Part shown: positions 11,640-24,187 of the stretch, piece by piece | Position numbering within the stretch: the stretch's first letter is position 1 | Layout: the number at the start of each line of letters is the position of its first letter | Assembly (NCBI GenBank): GCA_017607445.1 | Contig: JAEVHH010000001.1 | Location: 7,068,001 to 7,132,000 of the forward strand | Length of the DNA stretch: 64,000 nt | Source: Histoplasma ohiense | Taxonomy: Eukaryota > Ascomycota > Eurotiomycetes > Onygenales > Ajellomycetaceae | Direction of reading: 5' to 3' | Position numbers and translations under genes: made by a program | Notes under the pieces: generated by a model | The model's input: the letters and a program-made list of their open reading frames with translations, nothing else | Database searches by the model: none | What the model was told of the DNA's origin: nothing

Positions 11640-12578
11640 ACTCAGAGTGATCATATTTGAACATTGATTTGTGAAGTGCTCTGACTTGTTGCAGTGTATG
11701 CAGACTTCTCTGACAATTCAGTTGATGATGTTCTTCTCTGAGACATTGGAGACTCTCAAGTGACTTGTGTTTATGTGTGGGATTCAGTTCATTGATTCTG
11801 ATTTGAAGATGAGAAGCACTGCAGAGTGATTTGAAGTGTATATATTTGTTCAGTGAAATTCTCTGCAATTTTGAAGCATGCAGAACTGAGACAGATTGTT
11901 GTTCAACAGACAAAGATCAGCACAGAATTCACTGTATATTGAGAACTTCAGATGCTCTACACTTTGATTATATAACTGAAAGTTCAAGTTCTTGAACAAT
12001 ATATTGATCTTGACAGTATTGTCTCAGTCTTGCCCATCTGCTTCTAAGAGCTTATAATTGAATTCAGAAAGATAAGTTGTCAACATAACATTCATCTGAT
12101 GAGTTTGATTAAATCAGTCTAACATTTTGACTTGAAGTGTAGAATTGAGGAAGAGGGAGTTGAGTTGTTGAAAGACTAGCTCTGATATATGCTGATGATT
12201 CTGACAATGACTCATTCAGAATTGAAATTTTGCTAATGCATTGTCATTCAATCTGCTATGAATATACCACACTTGATTGAATAGCAAGTCTATTGCTTGT
12301 TCATTGATGTTCAATTTGGTGTTTGTTTTTGACTTTCATGTGAGGTAGAGTGCTAGATCTCTCTTGTATTTGTCAAGGATTGAAAGCTTCTCTCTTGAGG
12401 GCTTTTCATGAAATGTGGGTGTAGAAGAAACAGTGAATATGAAAGTGCTCATCTCAGCAAATTGTTGTTGCAATTCAGTCATCTGTAGCATCTGCTGCTG
12501 AAGAATACTTTGTAGATCTAAGTTATCATCTGCTGTGTTTGAATATGATGAGTATTTGTAGAATTGCTTGTAGTTCAT
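11640..12578 (-). pseudogene. Gypsy-A1 gag
   Basis: The start ATG at 12578 gives MNYKQFYKYSSYSNTADD followed by a Gln-rich stretch (LDLQSILQQQMLQMTELQQQ). A CCHC zinc knuckle matching the A0 gag (CIHCNKSEH-VNQC) is recognisable near 11670-11720. Just upstream of the ATG is a long T tract ending TATTCTTAG on the coding strand, which resembles a splice acceptor and may mark a leader intron. Several TGA stops break the frame. Confidence 0.75.
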
Positions 12579-12963
12579 TTCAATATCTAAGAATATATAA
12601 TAATAAAAAAAAAAAAAAAAAGAAAAGAAATACTTGTAGACACTTGATTCTTTTGCAGACACTATTCACAGTGTTGCAGCACTAAGCTTGATCAAGCTTC
12701 TTTGTGAACACTATTCACAGCATTACAGTTTGTAGACACTCAGATCTTGTAGAACACAGTTGATTGTGTTTCAGATGCTTAGACACAACAGTCTATATAA
12801 CTAACAATAAAAGCACTCAGACTCACAAGAGATCTCTTGTAATGACTAGACACTTAGGTCTGTAAACAACACATTTGAATGTAAGAACTGATAACAACAC
12901 ACTTGAATGTAAGAACTAATAACAAGACACTCAGACTTTAAATATAGAAGAATCAATTCATAA

Positions 12964-13497
12964 TGTAATAAATGTATTTTGATTAACAATTTGATACTAT
13001 TCTAATTACAGATTATGAATTGATTAAGAAAAGAAAGAGAAAAGAAATCAGAAGAAAAGATTGTACAAAGAGAGTTCTTATAGAGAAAAGTTCAGAGTGA
13101 AAGAATATCAGAAGCCACTCCACAGTGAAGTGCAGAGTGAAAGAATATTAAGAAGTACATATAAGAATTGTTAGAAGCTACACAAGTGTGAAATGTGGGA
13201 TGAAGAAATCATTGAGAGCTACACAGAAGAATTGTTAGAGACTACACAAGCACAGAACACAGAGTGAGAGAACATAAGAAGCTACACAGAAGAATTGTTA
13301 GAGACTATACAAGTGCAGAGCACAGAGTGAAAGAATGTTAAGAGCTACACAGAAGAATCATTAGAAACTATGCAAGCACAGAGCACAGAGTGAAAGAACA
13401 TCGAGGGTTACACAAGATCACAACAGTTAGAAACAAGTGGGTGCAGAAAGAGAGTTGATTGCGTAAGTTAATTACTAACAGATGCTAATCTGTCACA
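12964..13497 (-). repeat. 5' LTR of Gypsy-A1
   Basis: 534 bp, the same length as the left LTR. It ends TGTCACA at 13497 on the plus strand, and the TSD gaatg follows. Confidence 0.9.
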
Positions 13498-13611
13498 GAA
13501 TGTGACCTGAAACTGATCATGATTTTAGCTCAAGTTTGATCCCATTCTGATGATTATGTAATACATGACAATTGGTAATGATTATTGATAACACTCACAA
13601 GCTCATTAATA

Positions 13612-16007
13612 CTATATACAATCACAGTCAATTTTTTCCTCCACTATATCATTGAAAGAGAATTCTGTTACAATAAAATTCTTATCAACAATTTCTTTTT
13701 CTTTTCCATGCTTAATCATCATCAATTTCTTTACAGTTTCTTCTTGCAATTGATCACAGCAATAGTGACAAATATCTCAACTTGAGTTAAACTTTCTCTC
13801 CATATCAACTTCTGTCAATGAAATTGTCAGAATATCATGTGTCATCATTGCCACTGTTGAGTATTGACTGCTGATCATCCTCCACAGATCTAAAATAGAT
13901 TTTTCTTTGATATTAACAGAATCATTATATAGATAGCAGTCAAATTCAGTATTGCAAGAATTTTGTTTGCTCAGATTTTCAGCAGCAATCAACAAGTGCA
14001 AATTCTTAATCAATATTAGTAACAGATTAATATCAATATCTCAGTGAGTATTATAAAAAAAAAGTTACTAATCAAAGAATCATACTCTATTGACTCTTCA
14101 ATTTGAGTATTATTCTGTTCATATTGTCAATAGTTGTTGTTGTAGTATGTCTGAGCTATATCAACATAGATTTGTCATTCTTCCACCATTCAATCTCTGG
14201 GAGTATATGCATTGATTTGATGAGAGGGATCAAGTACAGCAGCAACAGTATAGTAATCAACAAATGATTGATTGATTCTCATATAATATTCTGCAAGTTT
14301 GTCTCACACTCTTTCAATTGCTGCAGAAATAACTCTATTTCAGAATTGTTCTTCTCATACACAAATCATCTGCATTTTCAAATGAGTAAATAAACTGTTG
14401 TATACTCATCAAGAAGCTTGCATCATTGATGTTACTGTAATAGACACAGCTTTTGTTGTTTTGTAAAAGATAAACAACAGTTCAACAACATATTTTAACT
14501 GTGTCCACTCTGTATCAGAAAGTTTCAGAGCACAAATTTTCTCTCATTCAGAATTCTGAACTCAATGATTCACAGCATCTTTTAGTCAAAGTGTTTGAAC
14601 TGTCATCTTATAAGTAGAACTCCATCATGTTCAAACATCTTGTATCATATTAAGAGGAGGAACTGAGCTGTGGATGGCTTGAATATCATGAAATTGTTGT
14701 TGTTGTTTGAGAGAAGTACTGATTGCATTGGTGATATGATGAATCTAAAAAAAGATAATGAGATAGTTAGCAAATTGATCAATTTTCACTGAAGCATTAT
14801 CAAATATCATTATCTTGCAAAGGATTGACAAGAATGTGATGTGTGTAACAATTTCAACATCATTCTCATCAAAACAACTGATCAGTTCTGTGTTTTCAGA
14901 TTCAATGTTCAGATCTTTAATCAATACTTGAACAACAAGCTGAATAACATGTGCAATACAGAGAATATGCTCATGTTTATCATTTCATCTATACAATACC
15001 AGTTTTTGTTTCAGACTCTGCATCATAATCAAGTTTTTTGCTGCATTGTCTGTTGTGATTGCAAGAAGATCTGATGAAATATCTCAGTAATCATTTTTAA
15101 TAATTGTCATGAAAATATCAGTCATATATTCATCTGTATGACTGCTCTTCAATTGTTCAAAGTCAATCAATTTCTCTTTATAATTCCAATCCTCATCAAT
15201 AAAATAACAAACTGCACTCAAAAAAAATAGATTATTGATGCTTGTTCATGTATTCACTGTCAGTGATATCTTCTGTTGTTTCTTCAACAGAAGTCCAAGT
15301 TGTTGCATATCATTGTTGTAATGTGTATTCAGAGAAGAGTGGAGACTGAATTGATGAGGAATTTGAATATGTGAATTAAGCATTTGCAGTAGAGTTCAAA
15401 ATTCCGAGTTTTCAACAGCACACAGTGGAAGATTCAATGATATATATAGATATAGAAGTTGTTCTTAAAAGTTGTCTGATGAAAGAGTTGGAATTGAAAG
15501 ATCAGCATCAGTTCATCATTGTTTTTGCATGTTTTCCTACAAAATAGTACATAAGTGTTACCAAATATCATTATCATTAATGAGAGTAGATGATATAAGT
15601 ATCAGTCCATGAAGAATATTCTGATGTTTTCCTCTAAGCTGTAGACAATCAGCAGATTTCAAATGTTGTGTGATTTCTTCTGATTCATGTTCACTTCAGA
15701 ATGAATGTTTTTGTATGAAGTTGCAATGATTACAGCAGAGAAATAGCTCTTCAGTGATCTTCACAGCAACTTGTTGAAAGTTTTTCCATAGATCTTCTCA
15801 TTGTCTATACTGGCTTTTTCATAGATTGTGTTGTTTTTCATCACTAAGAAAAAAAGAAGTATGCATCCATCAGACTTGAAAGAGCTCATTTTATAAGAAC
15901 TTATAAATAATATAAATTGTTTGATCCACTCTTATTTCTATAAGATCTTGAACCTTCATTAAAGAAGGTGATGAATTCCCTGATTCAGCAATTACTGAAG
16001 TTATCAT
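13612..16007 (-). pseudogene. hAT-1 transposase, heavily mutated
   Basis: The region is colinear with the hAT-2 transposase (33655-36054). The C-terminal dimerisation segment is recognisable (CYLYNDSVNIKEKSILDLWRMISSQY, then a degraded MERKFNSS), as is the N-terminal SVIAESGNSSPSL region. It differs from hAT-2 mainly by G-to-A and C-to-T changes at GG, CC and CG, with many extra stops. Confidence 0.85.
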
Positions 16008-16538
16008 GATGAATATAAATGATAAGAAATTATGTGTAAAATGAATTCTGAGAATAAAAAGGTTAAGAAATTGATTCAATTTGATTGGGATTTTTTTTTA
16101 CCCCTTTTTCATTAACCCATTCTAATTGGTTAGAACACTAGTAGAATATATTTATAAACAACAACAAATAAAACACATTATGATCAAATAGAAAAGAATG
16201 ATAATGAAAATATTGAAGATATTATTAAGATTTATAAGTGCTGAAAAGTTGATTCATTAGACATATTATCTATCTCTAATATATCACAATTCCACAGTAT
16301 GAATTTATCAGCTTTCGTTGTTTACTGATACTAAATGTAAAGTCACACACAACTTACAAGTATACATATACATATATATATATATATATCATGAGCATAA
16401 TATCGCTACAATAATATATGCTCACAACAAAGAATTGTATAATGTAAAATATCAAATAAAATTTGTAATCTCTGATAATTATAATAATACAATTAATTTA
16501 GCAAAAATATAAAAAAATAAACATGCAAAAAAAATTTT

Positions 16539-17440
16539 TTTCTTAGATCATTTTCTCTTCTACTCTTCTTCTTTCACTTTCTTCTTCTTCTTCTCTTCTT
16601 CTTTCTCTTTATTTTTCATAATTCAATTCTTCTCTTTCTTCTTCTCTCTCTTCTTCTTCTTCTCATCTGAGAAAACAATCATCTCAAAACCCTTCTCAGC
16701 TATCTTCTCAGATGAGAGAGGATTTTTCTCTCTTTTCATCAGATTCATTTGAGCTTCAAAATTCTGCATTTTCTGATCTACTGTCTCAGATTCTATCTCT
16801 GCAGCAAATAAATTAGCATACTCAGAAAACAATACTATCTTCTCAATGTTCTGAATCATTGAGCATATACAAGATCTAAACAAAGTCTCAATCCCATGAT
16901 TCTCTTCAGAAGTCTGCTAATCAATTAGATCACAGAATTATTATCAAAAAACATTATCAATGAATATATTCAAAATACAATCTATCAGCTTGAGCTTTTT
17001 TGTCTTGCAGACAAGCACATCTTCAATCTTTTTCTGATGACACTTTTTCACAGCTGTCATCTTCTCAGTTCTTTTTCTCTTCATCTTGATCTCAAATTAT
17101 TCTCATAAGTGCTTCTGATCTCAGTGCTGCTGTATCAGCAACTCCACTGCTTTCTTCTTCAACTTCTCACACATTGAGTCATCAGCATCATTTCTTTCAT
17201 AATATTAGTCAAATTTCAGCAGAAGCATTACTCAAGATCATTATCAATCTGTTTCATTGCAGAGTTTTTTCAAGACAATATAACATATCTTGTAGTCAGT
17301 CTCTTCACATTTGAAGAATTCTTTCTCTTCTCTCTCAAGATGATGATGGCACTTGCATGTTTTAGTGATACACAGAGTCATCAAATGTTTCTTGAAGAGA
17401 GGGACAGATATATTTTCAGTAGAAGAGAGAGAGAGAAATG
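16539..17440 (-). pseudogene. hAT-1 copy of the acidic coiled-coil accessory gene
   Basis: The region is colinear with hAT-2 36569-37483. The exon giving MFRSCICSMIQNIEK and the acidic run towards 16620 are still readable, but the start ATG reads ATA and many Glu/Gly/Ala codons are altered. Gypsy-B is inserted just upstream at 17524, separating it from its divergent H3-like partner now at 32418. Confidence 0.75.
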
Positions 17441-17523
17441 TGTTCTGATTGTGATGATGAAGATTTCTAGTGAAAAAAAATATATTGTTTTTATAAGTTG
17501 CTATACACACAGAAATGTGATGG

Positions 17524-17794
17524 TGTAATAGACGCAACGGAGATATCTATATTAGAAAATAGCTATGTGGCGATAGAAGAACACAGAACACATCAGAATT
17601 AATGAAGAAAGATATAGTGCACAGCATCATAGACAGCTGTAGTGTGTGGTAGTCATCTATATAATGCTCACTGATATCTGTAGATATTAGAAGATCAGCA
17701 ATTAGCTTTGAATAATAGAGATTGCTATCTTCTTAACATTCTACATGTGTACTTCACACTACTCTCATAATTATATCTACAACCATCTCTTACA
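17524..17794 (+). repeat. 5' LTR of Gypsy-B
   Basis: 271 bp, from TGTAATAGAC to CTCTTACA. A few CpGs remain at its left end (gacgcaacgg). Confidence 0.9.
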
Positions 17795-17880
17795 ATTTTA
17801 ATTGCTCTAAACTTTATTTGAGTGGTCTGTTGTTACACACATCTACAATAAAACATGCAACATTAGTTAAAACACACAAG

Positions 17881-20800
17881 ATGGTTTTAACATGCACAAA
17901 ATCTCTTGAAAATCAACCTGAATCTTCTACTGCCTCTGATGATCACAATGCACATTTGCAACAGTTGAATGATCAAATTCATGAATGAGAGCAGCAATTA
18001 GCTATTCTGCATGCACAACAGTGGCTCAATAAGTTGGAAGTGCAGATTCATGGAGATACTCTCATTGAGTCTCAATTAACTCAGAATATCACCACAGAAC
18101 TGCTGCAAAATCAATCTGTGAATGATACAGATGATGATAATGAAACACCACTGAGATTGAAGATTAAGAACTATTATTGAGGAAAAAATATGTTAGAATT
18201 CAAGAACTATAAAGATCACATATTGACTCTTTTTACACATCACTGCTGATATTATTGAAAGGAAGAACACAAAATAAATGATGCTAAACTCTATCTTGAC
18301 ACCCATGTTAAGCAGAAATGGTTGAATTTTGTATCATCATATAAGAGACATGGAGGAGCAACACTGTTGACTTTTGATGATATGTTATCACATCTAGAAA
18401 TGCAAATTAACAATCCACAGAATCAGCACTGATTGATGAGTCAAAAGTTTCAAGATACAAAGCAACAAGAATGACAATCAATACACAATTTCTCTAAATA
18501 TCTCAAAGACTGAGAATACTACTTACCTCCATATAGCAAAGAACAAAGAATGGATAACTTGTGTAGTAAAGCATTGAAGATATTACACACAGAACTCAAC
18601 TGTCAAAATCAAGAGCCTCAGAACTATGAAGAGTTGCTTTGAACTCTACAGACTCTCAAGAAAAATATGCTGAAGCAACAGCATGCTATTCACAAAGAAA
18701 GATCTGTGATATTTATAGAGAATCAATGTCATTCTGATAAATCTAGCAATCATCAGAACAAGAGGAAATGAGAGGAACAAACAGATTCAACTGAACAAAT
18801 CAAGAAAGATAAATATAACTGAATGAAGGAGTATTCTCACTGTCATAAGAAGGGTCATATTGCAAATGATTGTTGAATATTACATTTCAAAAAGCACAAC
18901 CAAGTTCAACAAGCAAAAAATCAGCAATTTCAATTGTAGAAGCAGCTGCTGCATTGGAAATACAAACAACTAGACTGCAAGATAAACAATTATTGATGAT
19001 GAATACATGAATACTGATAGAAGTGGAATGGTCAATGATGTGGATGCTAGTGGATTCTGATGTGGATGTGAACTTTGTGTCCCATGTCTGAGCATCAAAA
19101 TATTTCTCAAAGGCAGAAGATGAACCAAAAGTAGTGAAAGCAGTTGATAATCATAAGATTAAATCATATAAACAACAAAGAGCTGCAATGAAGATTATTG
19201 ATGACAAACATGTTCTCTGAGAAGGATTCCACCATTTCAAAGAGACTGATATTAGTGGATATGACATAATTTTGAGCATGCCATGATTGAAAGCTGCGAA
19301 CTCTAATATCAACTGGGTGTGAAGATGCTGAATCTATAGAAAAGCATTGAATATTAACCACATACATCTGAATACTGCTAAAGAATTCACAACACTAATT
19401 GATGATGACAATATTATATTTGCTGCCTTACCATTACAAGCTGCGAGTGCAGCAACTGAGTCAAATATCTCAGATGATTATAAAGATTATCTTGATGTAT
19501 TCTGAGAAGATATATCTGATGCAGAACATGCATCTCATGATCATGTTATAGAGCTCAAATCTGGCAAGAAACTCTCATACCAACTGATATATAATCTATC
19601 ACCTCAAGAACTCTCTGTCCTCTGAGAATATATCAAAAAGACATTAGAGAAGAATTGGATACATTCATTCAAGAGCCCAGCCAGTGCATCAGTATTATTT
19701 ACACTCAAGAAAGATGGAACCCTGCATCTTTGTGTGAATTATCAAGAATTGAATGAAATAACAGTCAAGAATCAATATTCACTGCCCTTGATAAGTGAAA
19801 TACTTGATAGATTAGCAGATGCCAAAATATATACACAACTGAATCTTAGAGACACATATCATAGAATTTGCATATGAGTGAGAAATGAATGGAAAACAGC
19901 ATTTCAAACACAATATAAATACTTTGAATATCTAGTCTTATCTTTTGAGCTAATCAATGTCTCTGTGATCTTTCAATCTTATATCAACAAAGCCCTCAGT
20001 GATCTTTTAGATGTATATTGCATGACTTATCTTGACAATATCATAATCTATTCAAACACACTTGATGAACATGTCGTCCATGTTAAGAACATGCTGGAAC
20101 GATTAAGATGATGGAGATTATATGTCAAACTTAGTAAGTGTACATTCCATGCAACAGAAATTGGATTTTTGAGTTTTGTGGTTACCACACAGAGCATTAC
20201 TGTCAAGAAACACTGCATTGACACAATTCTAGATTGATCAGAACTGTGAACTATAAACAAATTGCAAATATTTCTAGAATTTGTCAATTTCTATCATCAA
20301 TTCATATACAAATTCTTGATAATAACAGCACCCCTGACTGAATTGTTAAAAGATTACAAAACAAAAAGAGAGAAGAATAATGCATCTATTCAATTAGACA
20401 AAAACTGCAAGCATGCAATTTTGCAGTTAAAAGAATGCTTTACAAAAGCATCATTGTTGATTCACTTTGATCTGCAGTGAAAACTTCATATAGAAATGGA
20501 TGGATCTGATGTTACAATCACCACAGTAATATCACAATTAATGAATAATGATCACTGACACTCAATTGTGTTTTGGTCTAGAAAGCTCACAGAAACAGAA
20601 AGACATTATCAAACATATGATCTAGAAATGTTGCTGATTGTAGAAGCTTTCAGACAATGATGCCACTACTTATATGATAGCAGACACTCAATAACTGTTT
20701 TATCTGATCATATCAATCTTCAGTGCTTCATGATGATGAAGCAGTTAAATGAGTGTCAGATTCACTGAATGAAAATGCTCTCAGTGTTCAATTTTGAAAT

Positions 20801-22039
20801 AGAGCACTGTTCTGAGAAAAATAATCCCACAGATGCATCAAGTCATCATTCAGATTTTGTAAAACACACAGCTCTCTTGACAGAGCTCTCTACTCTGCAA
20901 GAGAAGCTGCATAAGAAGATCTTTAAATCACTAAAGACAAAAGAAAATACAAAATTAGATCAATGTGTTAAGATGATGTGAAAAGATCTGCAAGCTAATG
21001 AAAATTGTTGAGTGAAGAGATCTGTAGTCATCAATGACAACAATCTCTACAGAATAAAGAACACATCTATAAATGAGAATAAAATCACAGACATTACAGA
21101 GTTAAATCTAGAGACTCTAGTGTCACAGATTCTAACTATCAAGATATTTGAGTCTGAGACAGTCTATTGCAAAGAGATAGCTGAATCTATCATTGAACTC
21201 TTACTGCAGATTCAGAATAGAGACATCAGTATGTCTGAACTTTGCAGAAGACTAGAGATGAGTGATGTTAGTATAGATAATTATTCAATCTGAGCAGTAG
21301 ATAAAGATGATCTGCTCAGAAAAGATGATAAAGTCTACATATCACAAGACAAGACTATAAGACATGAAATAATGAAAATGAATCACAATGATTCTCAAGA
21401 TGACCATTTTAAACATGACAAAATCATCAAAGTAATCAAATGCAAGTACTTGTGGCATGGTATGAGTGATGAGATTGCAGAATATGTGAGAACTTGTGAT
21501 GTTTGTCAATGCATCAAGATACCACAGCACAAGCCATACAGATTGCTACAACCACATTCAGTGTCAGATAAAAAATAACATACAATTAGCATGAACTTTA
21601 TTGAAGATCTGCCAGATAATAAAAAGAGAAGTCAAATCTATAATACTATTGTCATATTTGTTGATTTATTTATCAAATAAGCCATAATTGTGCTCACATC
21701 TTCAGAGCTAGATGCAGAAGAACTTGCAGATATTATTGTATGAAGAATTGCAAAGAACTTTGATTTATCTGTGAACATTATTAGCAATCAAGATTCATTA
21801 ATAAATAGCAAGTTTTGATCAACATTGTGTTATCTGCTTTATATTCAACAAAAATTATCAATGGCATTCCACCTGCAAACTGACAGCCAGACAGAACAAT
21901 TGAACCAGATGATTGAACATTATCTTTACACATATTGCAGCTATCAGCAAGATAATTGAATAGAATGGATTCCTCTGACACAATGAACATATAACAATGT
22001 CTTTCATACATTGATAAAAATGACATCATCTGAAGCAAT
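17881..22039 (+). pseudogene. Gypsy-B gag-pol, 5' part (cut by Gypsy-B')
   Basis: The ATG at 17881 starts gag, with a CCHC-like knuckle near 18835 that has lost its first Cys. The protease is near 19020-19080 (MLVDSDVDVNFVS, with DSG changed to DSD). RT has Y-L-D-N at 20028-20039 instead of YLDD. The thumb/RNase H link reads FLEFVNFYHQFIYKFL, and the integrase zinc domain near 21400-21520 ends TCDVCQ. The integrase core is cut at 22039 after the TSD gcaat; the polyprotein resumes at 29325. In-frame stops are almost all TGA. Confidence 0.88.
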
Positions 22040-22465
22040 TGTAAGAGATGGTTGTAGGTATAATTATGGGAGTAGTGTGAAGTACGCATGTAGGATGTTA
22101 AGAAGGTAGCAATCTCTATTATTCAAAGCTAATCGCTGATCTCCTAATATCTACGGATATCAGCGAGCATTATATAGGCAACCTCCACGCGCTACGGCCG
22201 CCTATGGTGTAGGTATAATTATGGGAGTAGTGTGAAGTACGCACGTAGGATGTTAAGAAGGTAGCAATCTCTATTATTCAAAGCTAATTGCTGATCTCCT
22301 AATATCTACAGATATCAGTGAGCATTATATAGACAACCTCCATGCACTACAGCTGCCTATGGTGCTGTGTGCTATGCCTCTCCTCATTAATTCTGGCATG
22401 TTCTGTGTTCTTCTATTGCCACATAGCTATTTCCTAATATAGATATCTCTGTTGCATCTATTACA
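22040..22465 (-). repeat. 3' LTR of Gypsy-B' with a 155-bp internal tandem duplication
   Basis: The LTR is 426 bp instead of 271. The units are 22055-22209 and 22210-22364. The left unit keeps ctccacgcgctacggccgcc, while the right unit reads ctccatgcactacagctgcc, so the two units differ mainly at CpG sites. Confidence 0.9.
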
Positions 22466-23008
22466 ATTATCTCCCTTCTTCAAAGGCCTGGTCCTCAGAG
22501 CTTCTTACTGCAACATGTGAAGTTTGTAACATGTGCTGTGTGGTTAATATTGTATAGAGTTTGCAGAATTGAGCTGGATTAATTGTTGAGATTAATTCTG
22601 AAGTGTTGCTGTTTCAGAAGAATGTTTTTCCATCTTCAGTGTCAATGCAGTTCAATCATGATTTAGACACAACTTCTGAACCTCTTTTCTTTGACTTTTA
22701 CATCAAAAAGTCATATCCTAACAAAATCATCACCACCATCATCATCAACAATTTTTTATTTAAAAAGAATACATCAATTTATCAAACAAAGTATGCTGTA
22801 TCTTTCTATGTGATTTTTATTGCAAAATTCAAAGTTTTGGTTGTGTGATTGCATTTTCCATTTTGGATTGAGTTTTGTGTTGTTGCAATTTCTTTGATCA
22901 TCATTGCAATATTGATTTCAATCTTCAACATCTGTCTTTCTTTCTTGTTGCTTTTGCTTTTCCTCCTTCTTTGAATAAGATTTTGATACTAATTAAAGTT
23001 ATGATAGA
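22466..23008. other. Non-coding region of Gypsy-B' between the 3' LTR and the antisense gene
   Basis: The polypurine tract of the element (complement of attatctcccttcttc) is at its left end. The rest is AT-rich and is conserved at 31120-31662 in Gypsy-B. It is where the promoter and 5' leader of the antisense gene should be. No specific motif can be named. Confidence 0.5.
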
Positions 23009-24159
23009 ATGTCAGAACCAGCTGTTTCTGTTGCTGATTCAGAGTCTATGAAGGGTGATATGCTGTCTGCCATCAAGAGCATTTGCTTGGGTTGTCTGGA
23101 GAGGTTGCAGAACCCTCCAGTATATTCTTGCTTTGTGAATGATGAATGGACATACTGTCACATCTGCCATATATCAAATAGAAGTTGTGCTGCTGTAAGT
23201 TTTCTTAAACTGAAGTTGTTATGGATGCTAACAGGTTATAGATGTCTGAGTGCTTTCACAAAACTGATCAATCTTTGATTGATGAATTTCACAAAATGCT
23301 GCTCTTTGACAAAGTTTCAGATGAGAGATTTGCTATGTATCAAACTGCTGTTGCAAGGTTTGTACTTGATATACAGATCTATGAGAATGCAGATGGAGTT
23401 CTAGAATTCTATATGAACTCTGATGATCTATTGTCACAGCAGAATGTGGTATTCAATCATAGCAGCATTTCAGAAAGTGTGTTTTTGTATTCTGCTATTA
23501 CATTGATATCATTCTTGCTGAGTCAAGATCTTGGTATGTTATTTGAGTTGATCAATAATGTAGATGAAAATGAGGAAGTGGATGGTTCTGTTGAAGTGTT
23601 AGAAAGAAACACAGCAGCATATTGCTGTCATTGTATTCAATATTTGACAACATCCCTCCACCATCATTGTGAGTCTGCTGAGAATTGATGCAAAAAATGC
23701 AAGCACTGCTTGGTGATGAAGCATGTCTGTATTCTGGTAAGTTATTATTCAAAACAGATGTTTTTACAGTATATAATATTAACTTTCTATTAGGTGTCAG
23801 TGGATGCTGTTGAATTGGCTCAGGCAGTTATCAACACTGCTGAGAATCTAATTGTTGCTGGTGTGGACACTTCAAACATTAATGTTTTGCAGAGTGCTGT
23901 GACTGTGGTGGTTAGATTCTTTGCTGTGAAGATCTGAGAGATTCAACAAGACAGTTCTTCTGAGGCTTCAGCTGAAACAGTGGTTGATGAGGTTTCAGTG
24001 GTTACATTGCTGATTGCAGCTTCCAAGTCATCATTGAAATGTCATGCTTCATCAGTTGAGGAAATCTGAGATAATAAGCAGGTTTGTCTTGATGACAATT
24101 CCTTGAATGACACTGATCAAGCTGAGGCAGATCTGTTTTTTAATCTCTGAATGGAATAA
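23009..24159 (+). pseudogene. Antisense accessory gene of Gypsy-B': spliced, duplicated six-cysteine module
   Basis: The gene has three exons: 23009-23194, 23242-23736 and 23794-24159. The introns are 47 and 57 nt; both have GTAAGT-type donors, the first has a GCTAAC branch site, and all exons join in phase 0. The model encodes about 348 residues but is broken by four in-frame TGA codons, probably former CGA or TGG. Residues 27-60 contain C-X2-C-X11-C-X8-C-X2-C-X6-C. Near residue 140 the pattern recurs as C-X2-C-X11-C-X9-C-X2-C-X6-C (CCHC...CKKCKHC...VC). The C-terminus is Asp/Ser-rich. The stop lies 28 bp from the end of gag-pol on the other strand, so the genes converge tail to tail. The fixed Cys spacing suggests zinc binding. 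I do not recognise a named family. Confidence 0.75.
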
Positions 24160-24187
24160 GTATATTCAGCAGTTATCATTGTCTTCT

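Larger units (their letters stand above)
7412..13497 (-). mobile_element. Gypsy-A1: complete but dead Ty3/gypsy element inserted in hAT-1
   Basis: Two 534-bp LTRs (7412-7945 and 12964-13497) bound a 6086-bp element. It has the 5-bp duplication gaatg at 7407-7411 and 13498-13502; the empty site in hAT-2 reads gaacg. Coding is on the minus strand, so the right LTR is the 5' LTR. The purine tract GTAGAGAGGGATAA lies next to the left LTR. Gene order is gag, protease, RT, RNase H, integrase, chromodomain. CpG, CC and GG are almost absent internally and the frames are broken by TGA. Confidence 0.93.
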
